Assembly (NCBI GenBank): GCA_964456445.1
Contig: CAYWBI010000096.1
Span: 1 to 14,944 of the forward strand
Source: CAYWBI01 sp964456445
Lineage (GTDB): Bacteria > Calditrichota > Calditrichia > Calditrichales > J004
Length of the DNA: 14,944 bases
Direction of reading: 5' to 3'
Shown here: positions 5,739 to 12,410 of the stretch, in pieces
How the letters are laid out: each line of letters begins with the position of its first letter
How positions within the stretch are numbered: the stretch's first letter is position 1
Translations under genes and position numbers: made by a program
Notes under the pieces: model-generated
Told to the model about the DNA's origin: nothing
The model's input: only the letters and a program-made list of their open reading frames with translations
The model's database searches: none

Positions 5739-7646
5739 TTACTCTCTGCCCGGGTTATAACTTTTTATATGGTCAAGAACTTTTTGAGCGGCCTTTTGTT
5801 TGCCCAACGCCATTAAAAACCGGGCTAGCAAACCTTCACTAACGGCTTTTTCCCTGATGGTCAATTCCGGTGCGACAATGGCCTTTTGTATATTTTCAAA
5901 GGCCGCTTTTATTTTTTCCTGGTTGAACTGGGCCAATGCCAGGCGAAAATACCATTCTCCTTTGCGATCGGTCTCATCGAGAATGATGCGGCTCTCTTTT
6001 TCCATAATGGGCCATAACCCGGCTTTTTGAGCACAGTTGATAAGCTGTTTGCGGTTTTCGTGATGTTTTGGGTAAATTGCGCGAATGGCTAGATATTCCC
6101 TGCATGCCGCTTTATAGTCTGCCATTTTCTCATAAATAGCGGCCATTTGGGTATGGGCCAAGGGCCAGTTGTGTTTTTCAAAAACAAAAGTATAGGCAAT
6201 CTTTTCAAGCGGTGAAGTATAGATGTTTCTAAAAGTGTCTTTGTTAAAAGATTTTTTGGAAAAGGGCCAGTGTTGCTTAAGATAGGCAATACGTATTGAC
6301 CCAATTTGCCAGTCCAATTGTGTAACATTTTTGGCTTTTGCCGAATCCGGGAATTGTGTCCGGCTATCGGTCAGGTTTAAGTAAAAGCTCCTGGCCATCA
6401 ACGCATAGCCCTCGGGGTTCGGATGCAGGTGATCGGAAAAGAGTTTATAGCCGGGAAGTGGATTTTTCTGTCTGAAAACAGAATCCATATCGATAAGAAC
6501 CGTTTTATATTTTTTCGATATATTTTTAATAATTGAATTGATGGTATCAGGTGCCCTGAAGCGCAGGCGGTCAGACTCTTTTGCCTTTTTAAACGCCAGG
6601 AATGCTCTTGATGTTAAACCTTTCCTTAAGAAGAATTGTCCCTGTCGATAATTCTTCCCGGCCATGCTCATCTTGTGAGTGGCTGCATCCTCCAAAGGGG
6701 GTTGATCTTTTAAATTACTAACAATAGTGCTAATCACAATTTTAATGCCATTTGCGTTTAATTGATGAATAATTTCATCCAGATTATCCTGATAGTTCCG
6801 GATGGCATGTTTATAAGCGGCACTTGCCATATCGATATTGCGGTTTGCAATCACCTCGCCCATTAATGTTGCTGACGCTTTATGCTTCGTTTGTGCAAAA
6901 CCGCGGATAAAATGTTTGAGCGCCTGGACGGTGTAAAGATGCTGAAGCCTCAGATAGAACCGGATCAGTGTTCCATTTCGGCCGATGCCAATGCTTGACC
7001 CGCTTCCAAAGGCCCCATAAAATTCATTGTGCCCCATATAAATTAAAACATAGTCCGGTTTAAGCCTGAGTATGTCGGGCAGCCAATCCCAAACGGTAAA
7101 ACTATTTATCGCGGAAAGACCCATATTTATGACTTCGATATGTTTGTCTGGCCATTTATCATTTAACAATATTTTTAGTTGTGTGGGAAAAGGTACATTT
7201 ACATCATAAGGGAAACCGGCGGTAGTTGAGCCGCCGAGACAAATAATCCGCAGGCTGTTTTCAGGGCGTACCTCTGCAAATTGTTGAGGATAAAGCAGGG
7301 GGATATTTATCTGCGCGGGGTTAAAATAGCGTTCCGCGATATTGGTGTTCAGCTTTAAGTTTCTTACCCCTGGCGAAGATATATGGGGTGTGTAGAGTGG
7401 AGGGGGGGCATAAAGATTAAGGAATCTCAATGTCAGCTCCAGAAATATCCAGATTACAAAGGGCAAACTTAAGCTAATAATTTTATAGGCAGATTTTTTT
7501 TTCAACAAATTGAACCAAAGATATGTGAGCAAAAATAAAGATATTGAAAATTTATAATACGCTACAAAATTTTCAAGTATTCCGTAAAAAGTATTTTTAA
7601 AACAAACATTGTGCCGTTGGCATATATCTTGCAAATAGATATGCAT
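5739..7646 (-). CDS. SGNH/GDSL hydrolase-like membrane protein with helical (TPR-like) C-terminus
   Basis: 635 residues if read from the only ATG, at 7646. The SGNH signature is complete: block I LGGST (S140, nucleophile), block II NMGLSA (G176), block III GHNE (N207) and block V SDHLHPNPEGY (D405, H408). It could therefore be an esterase or acetyl-hydrolase acting outside the cytoplasmic membrane. Hydrophobic segments lie at about 33-46 and 56-78; the second fits the single N-terminal anchor I would expect for this kind of protein. The region 495-630 is a run of amphipathic helices resembling TPR repeats. The start is doubtful: the first 46 codons overlap the predicted sigma-54 promoter and inverted repeat of the opposite gene, and the ATG has no good ribosome site. 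A TTG at 7508 or 7505 (NLLKKKSAYK) would give about 588 residues. It is convergent with the regulator (18 bp between stop codons) and divergent from GH16. A role in removing acetyl groups from polysaccharide is possible but not shown. Confidence 0.85.
   Translation of the reverse strand: MHIYLQDICQRHNVCFKNTFYGILENFVAYYKFSISLFLLTYLWFNLLKKKSAYKIISLSLPFVIWIFLELTLRFLNLYAPPPLYTPHISSPGVRNLKLNTNIAERYFNPAQINIPLLYPQQFAEVRPENSLRIICLGGSTTAGFPYDVNVPFPTQLKILLNDKWPDKHIEVINMGLSAINSFTVWDWLPDILRLKPDYVLIYMGHNEFYGAFGSGSSIGIGRNGTLIRFYLRLQHLYTVQALKHFIRGFAQTKHKASATLMGEVIANRNIDMASAAYKHAIRNYQDNLDEIIHQLNANGIKIVISTIVSNLKDQPPLEDAATHKMSMAGKNYRQGQFFLRKGLTSRAFLAFKKAKESDRLRFRAPDTINSIIKNISKKYKTVLIDMDSVFRQKNPLPGYKLFSDHLHPNPEGYALMARSFYLNLTDSRTQFPDSAKAKNVTQLDWQIGSIRIAYLKQHWPFSKKSFNKDTFRNIYTSPLEKIAYTFVFEKHNWPLAHTQMAAIYEKMADYKAACREYLAIRAIYPKHHENRKQLINCAQKAGLWPIMEKESRIILDETDRKGEWYFRLALAQFNQEKIKAAFENIQKAIVAPELTIREKAVSEGLLARFLMALGKQKAAQKVLDHIKSYNPGRE
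7544..7576. repeat. Perfect 10-bp inverted repeat, candidate enhancer site for the sigma-54 activator
   Basis: TTGAAAATTT at 7544-7553 and AAATTTTCAA at 7567-7576 are exact reverse complements separated by 13 bp, putting the half-site centres 23 bp (about two helical turns) apart. The dyad centre is about 59 bp upstream of the -24 GG and about 84 bp upstream of the predicted transcription start, within the usual range for NtrC-type enhancer sites. It also lies within the 5' part of the opposite SGNH frame if that gene starts at 7646. Confidence 0.45.
7617..7634 (+). promoter_or_regulatory. Sigma-54 (-24/-12) promoter of the GH16-GH5 operon
   Basis: TTGGCA at 7617-7622 and TTGCA at 7629-7633 match both halves of the sigma-54 consensus (TTGGCAC-N5-TTGCA), with the invariant GG (7619-7620) and GC (7631-7632) separated by exactly 10 bp. 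Transcription would start near 7644, leaving a leader of about 53 nt before the GH16 ATG at 7697. The only regulator gene in the window encodes a sigma-54 activator, which supports the call. Confidence 0.75.
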
Positions 7647-7696
7647 TTACCCGACAATAAGATTAACTTTCCATAAAAACCCGGATAGGAACAAAC

Positions 7697-8599
7697 ATGC
7701 CCCGAGATCAAGATAGCCAACACATTAAAAGCATAAAAAAACAAATTATTTTTGTAATGCTTGTAAGTCCGCTCATTTTTATTTGCACCTGTAAGTCCGT
7801 CAATGGGCCACAAACAGGTGATGATAAAAACCAGGGATCACAGTGGAATATGGTTTGGCAGGATGAATTTAATACATCACAAATAGATGTCACAAAATGG
7901 AATTTTGAAATTGGCGCCGGGGGCTGGGGAAATGATGAGCTGGAGTTTTATACCAATCGCCGGGAGAATGCCTATATCGAGGACGGTCAGCTTGTGATTG
8001 AAGCACGTAAAGACAACTATCAGGGCAATACCTATACTTCGGCAAGGATGACCACAAGAAACAAGGGGGATTGGTTATATGGCCGGGTTGAAGTCCGTGC
8101 CCGTTTACCACGTGGACAAGGCTTATGGCCAGCCATCTGGATGATGCCCACGGACAGTTATTATGGCGGTTGGGCAGCAAGCGGTGAAATCGATATCATG
8201 GAACTGCTTGGGAATGATGTGAACACCGTTTATGGAACGATTCATTACGGCGGCAGTTTTCCGGCAAACGTACACAGTGGCGCGCAATATAAGTTGAGCC
8301 AGGCCCCGAATTTCACGGACGGTTTTCATACCTTTGCCCTGGAATGGGACAGTACGAAAATAAGCTGGTTTGTGGATGATTCCCTTTATCAGGAGCAGGG
8401 TAACTGGTACACGGAATCGGATGCTTTTCCCGCGCCATTCGATAAACGTTTCTACCTTATCTTAAACGTGGCCGTAGGTGGGAAATGGCCCGGCTACCCG
8501 GATGCATCAACGACGTTCCCGCAAAAAATGCAGGTAGATTATATCCGGGTTTATGCGCGCAACCCGGATTATCAAATTAATAAGGGATTATCAAAATGA
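7697..8599 (+). CDS. GH16 family endo-beta-glucanase (laminarinase type)
   Basis: 300 residues. A basic segment is followed by a hydrophobic signal (about 18-31, IIFVMLVSPLIFIC). Cys30 or Cys32 could be lipidated, but neither fits a good lipobox, so export as a lipoprotein is uncertain. The GH16 domain fills 52-287: VWQDEF (53-58), GRVEVRARLPRGQGLWPAIWMMP (129-151), the catalytic signature GEIDIMEL with nucleophile E164 and acid/base E169, FHTFALEW (210-217), and VAVGGKWPG (258-266) with the final beta strand VDYIRVYA. The extra methionine in EIDIME is typical of laminarinase-like members cleaving beta-1,3- or mixed beta-1,3-1,4-glucans. Unlike the GH5 enzyme it has no binding module or sorting tail. 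An AGGA lies 6 nt before the ATG. Its stop overlaps the GH5 start (ATGA), indicating translational coupling; the upstream sigma-54 promoter implies activation by the regulator at 4281. Confidence 0.94.
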   Translation: MPRDQDSQHIKSIKKQIIFVMLVSPLIFICTCKSVNGPQTGDDKNQGSQWNMVWQDEFNTSQIDVTKWNFEIGAGGWGNDELEFYTNRRENAYIEDGQLVIEARKDNYQGNTYTSARMTTRNKGDWLYGRVEVRARLPRGQGLWPAIWMMPTDSYYGGWAASGEIDIMELLGNDVNTVYGTIHYGGSFPANVHSGAQYKLSQAPNFTDGFHTFALEWDSTKISWFVDDSLYQEQGNWYTESDAFPAPFDKRFYLILNVAVGGKWPGYPDASTTFPQKMQVDYIRVYARNPDYQINKGLSK

Positions 8600-10605
8600 T
8601 AAAAATTTTGGGACGGTTTATAGTTGTTTTGATGCTCTGTTCTTTAGCTCAGGTAAATGCGGCAGCCAATTTTATTGAGATTAAGGGAACACAATTTGTG
8701 GACAGTACGGGGCAGGAAGTCTTTTTAAAGGGATTTGGTCTCGGTGGCTGGCTAGTACCGGAAGGCTATATGCTGCATATCCCGGGATTTGGCTCCCCGA
8801 CTGATATCCAAAACAAGATATCCGACTTGATCGGCCCGGCGGCCGCAGATCAGTTCTGGCAAAAATACCGGCACAACTATGTCAATAAAAAAGATATTGA
8901 ACAAATTGCCGCCTGGGGCTTTAATGCGTTGCGTTTACCCTTTAACTATCGTTTATTGTCGCCTAAGGATCAGCCCGGTGTATATCTTGATGAAGGGTTC
9001 GCCGTGATTGACTCCCTAATCGAATGGTGCCGTGCCAGCAATATCCGCCTGATATTGGATATGCACTGTGCACCCGGAGGACAAAATGCAGGAAATATCA
9101 GTGATAGCGATGGCATTGAAGCACGGCTCTGGACCAATACAGCCAATCAGGACCGCACGGTTGAACTATGGCGTGAGATTGCCCGTCGTTATGCCCGCGA
9201 AGACGTTATTGTCGGCTATGATTTGCTTAATGAACCGGTTTTACCCTCGGGCTGTGACGGACGTGACCTGCGCTCACTCTATATTCGTATTACATCGGCT
9301 ATTCGCCAGGTCGATACGGTTCATATTGTTTTTATCGAGGGGAACTGGTATGCCACGGATTTCAGTTATCTCACCCCTCAGTGGGATGCCAAACTTTCGT
9401 ATAGCTTTCATGACTACTGGAGCCCGTCACAGGTGTCATCCATCCAGAAATATTTAACCATTCGCCAAACTTACGGCGTACCACTCTGGATGGGGGAATC
9501 GGGTGAGAACTCCAATACCTGGTTTTATAAAATGATAAAAATATTTGAAGATAAGGATATACCCTGGAGCTGGTGGACGCACAAAAAACTGGAAACGACC
9601 ACCAGTCCCTATTCGGCTAAAACAAATCCGCTATACGAACAGGTTCTGGCTTATTGGCGTGGTGATGGTGCAAAACCTTCACAAGCAGTTGCCGAAACTG
9701 GCCTTTTTGCCATGGCCGAAAGTTTATCAATCAGTAAATGTACCTACTTACCTGATGTAAAAAAAGCCCTAACAGATCCGGATCATGGTCTGCAAAACCT
9801 TCCTTATGTGGATCGTATGGTTCCCGGTGTGATCGCCGCGGTTGACTATGATCTTGGGCAGAATGGATACGGTAGTTATGATATAGGCTTTGAGAATGAT
9901 GGCTCAGGGGCTGGGTGGAATACAGGATACAGTTACCGTAACGATGGTGTCGATATCGAACTTAGTAAGGACAGTGATGGATATCCATATAGCGTGGGCT
10001 GGCTTTCACAAAATGAATGGATGAAATATACCTTCGATGTTTCTCTTGCCGATACCTTTGACATAAGTGTTAGATTGGCCTCCACCTCCTCGTCCGGTTC
10101 ATACCAATTACTTATCGACCAAAAGAATATATCGACGGCACAAAATGTTTTTTCAACAGGTGGCTGGTATAATTGGAAGAACACAGACTATGGATCGGTA
10201 TATTTATCTGCGGGTAAACATGTGTTACAATTTAAATGTCTTACGGAAGGATTTAATCTGGAACGTTTTGTATTTAAGGGAAGGCACACCTCCGGTGGGA
10301 TAATAGATAATCAACAGGTGCCAAAATCCATCATCCTTTATCCAAATTTTCCCAATCCGTTCAATCCGGGAACGCATTTGAAATATGAAATTCCGTCATC
10401 TGGTTTTATATCCATCAATCTGTATAATGTCAATGGCGCTTTTGTACGCTCACTGTACAATGGAAAAAAAGAGGCGGGTATCCATATTCAGAGTGTTGCC
10501 GCGACGGGGTTAAGCAGCGGTGTTTACCTTTATAAAATTGATTTTAAGGCAAGCGCCGGTTTGCTGAGTAGTTCAAAATCCGCCCGAATGATCTTGTTGA
10601 AGTAA
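8596..10605 (+). CDS. Secreted GH5 glycoside hydrolase with CBM6-like module and type IX-type sorting tail
   Basis: 669 residues: signal peptide (1-23, ending NAAA), then a GH5 domain (about 25-357). Recognisable GH5 residues are R113 in ALRLPF, H157 in LDMHCAPGG, acid/base E213 in LLNEP, H272 in YSFHDYW, nucleophile E301 in WMGES and W327 in WSWWTHK. The fold belongs to the cellulase/exo-glucanase group; the partner GH16 suggests beta-glucan oligosaccharides, but the exact linkage cannot be read. A CBM6-like beta-sandwich follows (about 412-562, with QNEWMKYTFDV and AGKHVLQFKC). The C-terminus (about 576-669) has YPNFPNPFNPGT, a FlgD-Ig-like fold and SGVYLYK...RMILLK, a type A sorting tail for type IX-type secretion to the cell surface. 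The ATG overlaps the GH16 stop by 4 bp, with TAAGGGA upstream. Cotranscription with GH16 from the sigma-54 promoter is likely. Confidence 0.93.
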   Translation: MIKILGRFIVVLMLCSLAQVNAAANFIEIKGTQFVDSTGQEVFLKGFGLGGWLVPEGYMLHIPGFGSPTDIQNKISDLIGPAAADQFWQKYRHNYVNKKDIEQIAAWGFNALRLPFNYRLLSPKDQPGVYLDEGFAVIDSLIEWCRASNIRLILDMHCAPGGQNAGNISDSDGIEARLWTNTANQDRTVELWREIARRYAREDVIVGYDLLNEPVLPSGCDGRDLRSLYIRITSAIRQVDTVHIVFIEGNWYATDFSYLTPQWDAKLSYSFHDYWSPSQVSSIQKYLTIRQTYGVPLWMGESGENSNTWFYKMIKIFEDKDIPWSWWTHKKLETTTSPYSAKTNPLYEQVLAYWRGDGAKPSQAVAETGLFAMAESLSISKCTYLPDVKKALTDPDHGLQNLPYVDRMVPGVIAAVDYDLGQNGYGSYDIGFENDGSGAGWNTGYSYRNDGVDIELSKDSDGYPYSVGWLSQNEWMKYTFDVSLADTFDISVRLASTSSSGSYQLLIDQKNISTAQNVFSTGGWYNWKNTDYGSVYLSAGKHVLQFKCLTEGFNLERFVFKGRHTSGGIIDNQQVPKSIILYPNFPNPFNPGTHLKYEIPSSGFISINLYNVNGAFVRSLYNGKKEAGIHIQSVAATGLSSGVYLYKIDFKASAGLLSSSKSARMILLK

Positions 10606-10614
10606 GTTAAGTTT

Positions 10615-10659
10615 GAAATTATTATTTTAATAATAGTCAAATATTAAATTAATAATTTC
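10615..10659. repeat. 10-bp inverted repeat upstream of the symporter, possible enhancer or weak terminator
   Basis: GAAATTATTA at 10615-10624 and TAATAATTTC at 10650-10659 are exact reverse complements with a 25-bp gap. The centre is about 120 bp before the predicted symporter transcription start. The sequence TTGAAATT at its left edge resembles the TTGAAAATT arm upstream of GH16. As the arms are nearly all A and T, chance or a weak terminator of the GH5 message remains possible. Confidence 0.3.
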
Positions 10660-10730
10660 GTTTCGGACAGAAGCCCCTGAATAAATATTTAAGTTGCAGA
10701 ATCATAACACTTTAGATTGTTTAATTTGTT

Positions 10731-10748
10731 TTGGTATAGTTTGTGCTT
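10731..10748 (+). promoter_or_regulatory. Candidate sigma-54 promoter of the symporter gene
   Basis: TTGGTA at 10731-10736 and GTGCT at 10743-10747 keep the invariant GG (10733-10734) and GC (10745-10746) at the exact 10-bp spacing, with one departure from consensus in each half. Transcription would start near 10758, about 23 nt before the ATG at 10781. It is weaker than the GH16 site but in the right place. Confidence 0.5.
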
Positions 10749-10780
10749 TTGTATGAACTGACTCAATTTATTGGTTCCCA

Positions 10781-12376
10781 ATGATATTATCAAGCAACGC
10801 ACTCAATCTCATTACGGTATTTGGCTATATTTTCCTGGTCCTTGTAGTTGGCCTGGTTTTCTCGCGTTCATCGGGGAAAAGCAGTGTTGATTATTTTTTG
10901 GCCGGACGGAATATGGGTTGGATTGTTATTGGCGTTTCATTATTTGCGACCAACATATCATCGGAGCATATTTTGGGCCTTTCCGGGGCAGGGGCCGAAC
11001 ATGGTCTGGCCGCGGGCAGTCTTGAATGGCTGGCCGTACTTGTTATGATTCCATTGGGATGGCTGTTTGTACCCGTCTTTCTAAAACAAGGTGTTTTTAC
11101 AACATCCGAATTTTTAGAAAAAAGATTTAATCGTTCGAGCCGGATATACTTATCATCGATCTCACTGATAACATATACGCTGACAAAGATATCGATTACT
11201 TTGTATGCAGGCGGTCTTTTATTCAAAGCAATCCTGGGCTGGGATATGTACACATCAGCCATATTCATTGTGGTTGTTACAGGACTTTATACTCTGATAG
11301 GCGGGATGCGGGCCGTTTTATACACTCAAATTGTACAGATTGTTTTTATTATCGGCGGGGCTGCGGTGGTTGTTTATTATAGTTTGAATGCTGTTGGTGG
11401 TTTAAATGGCTTACAGGCAAAACTCCCAACTGATTTTTTTGAAATGTTTAAATCCATTGATGATCCCGATTTTCCAATTTCCGGCATTATATTGGGTGCT
11501 CCCATTTTGGCAATATGGTATTGGTGTAATGACCAGTATATGGTTCAGCGGTTATTGACGGCGCGAAGTGTTGGCCAGGCTCAGAGCGCTACCATCTTTA
11601 ACGGGTTTTTAAAAATATTACCGGTTTTTCTATGGGTAGTTCCCGGTATGGCAGCGATTGCGCTTTTTCCGGGAATAAGTGGCCGGAATGCCTATGCCGC
11701 ATTAATTACCCATACCATTGTTCCCATCGGTTTGGAAGGCTTGGTAGTTGCATCCATTCTCGCGGCGATGATGTCTTCGCTTTCCAGTGTATTCTTAAGC
11801 GCATCAACCTTGCTGACGATGGATTTTTACCGGATGATGTTCCCGGGCGCACCCGAACAAAAACAAGTACTTATTGGCCGCTTAACAACGACCCTCGTTG
11901 TGATTACGGCAATATTGTGGGTACCGCTTACCCAACTGACCGGCCAACAAATGTATGTGAACCTGCAAAGTATGCAGGCCTATATCAGTCCGCCGATTGC
12001 CGCGGTGTTTTTATTGGGATTTTTTAGTAAGAGGGTAAATGGCCGCGCGGCCATCGTATCTTTAGTGGCTGGCGGGATTATTGGTATAACGCGTTTGATT
12101 ATGGCCATGGTGAACCATTGGGCGCCCATAAACAATTCCATACTCGGGGCTTTTGTTCATATTAATTTTTTACATTTTGCATTCTTGTTGTTTGTCTTTT
12201 CCATAGTTCTTTCCTATGGATATAGTTTTCTTGACAAACATGTACAGGCCTATGGCGGACGCTTGTCAAAATCGGAGCTGGTTGTTATGACCCGGAATTA
12301 TTTTACACGGGGACATCTTTTGTCTTCGTTTTTACTAATCATGGTTGTTGTTGGCTTATGGCATTCGTTTGCCTAA
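10781..12376 (+). CDS. SSS-family sodium/solute symporter, sugar (SGLT-like) type
   Basis: 531 residues with about 14 hydrophobic helices, typical for the solute:sodium symporter family. Diagnostic segments are VDYFLAGRNMGWIVIGVSLFATNISSEHILGLSG (36-69), GLYTLIGGMRAVLYTQIVQ (168-186), WYWCNDQYMVQR (246-257) and AAMMSSLSSVFLSASTLLTMDFYR (328-351). By alignment from memory with the Vibrio galactose transporter vSGLT, N250 and Y253 match its substrate and gate residues, and S332/S333 its sodium-site serines. It would import mono- or disaccharides released by the GH16 and GH5 enzymes using the sodium gradient; the sugar is not determinable. The start has no clear Shine-Dalgarno site; the ATG was chosen because the first helix begins a few residues later. 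The binding-protein gene follows after 34 nt. Confidence 0.93.
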   Translation: MILSSNALNLITVFGYIFLVLVVGLVFSRSSGKSSVDYFLAGRNMGWIVIGVSLFATNISSEHILGLSGAGAEHGLAAGSLEWLAVLVMIPLGWLFVPVFLKQGVFTTSEFLEKRFNRSSRIYLSSISLITYTLTKISITLYAGGLLFKAILGWDMYTSAIFIVVVTGLYTLIGGMRAVLYTQIVQIVFIIGGAAVVVYYSLNAVGGLNGLQAKLPTDFFEMFKSIDDPDFPISGIILGAPILAIWYWCNDQYMVQRLLTARSVGQAQSATIFNGFLKILPVFLWVVPGMAAIALFPGISGRNAYAALITHTIVPIGLEGLVVASILAAMMSSLSSVFLSASTLLTMDFYRMMFPGAPEQKQVLIGRLTTTLVVITAILWVPLTQLTGQQMYVNLQSMQAYISPPIAAVFLLGFFSKRVNGRAAIVSLVAGGIIGITRLIMAMVNHWAPINNSILGAFVHINFLHFAFLLFVFSIVLSYGYSFLDKHVQAYGGRLSKSELVVMTRNYFTRGHLLSSFLLIMVVVGLWHSFA

Positions 12377-12398
12377 AAACAGAAACTACTTATTAACC

Positions 12399-12407
12399 AA
12401 AGGAGGT
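12399..12407 (+). promoter_or_regulatory. Strong Shine-Dalgarno site fixing the start of the secreted binding protein
   Basis: AAAGGAGGT lies 3 nt before the ATG at 12411 and is the best ribosome site in the window. It rules out the in-frame ATG at 12345, which lies inside the symporter gene. A clean signal peptide begins at 12411. Confidence 0.8.
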
Positions 12408-12410
12408 ACT

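Larger units (their letters stand above)
10606..10780. other. AT-rich intergenic region with inverted repeat and candidate sigma-54 promoter
   Basis: 175 bp between the GH5 stop and the symporter start. No open frame or strong hairpin terminator with a T-run is seen. It holds the inverted repeat at 10615-10659 and the GG-N10-GC site at 10731-10748, the same arrangement as upstream of GH16. The symporter may therefore have its own promoter as well as possible read-through. Confidence 0.55.

Noticed and set aside
12345..12410. In-frame upstream ATG extending the secreted binding protein by 22 residues
   Set aside because: It lies within the symporter gene and would bury the signal peptide; AAAGGAGGT points to 12411.
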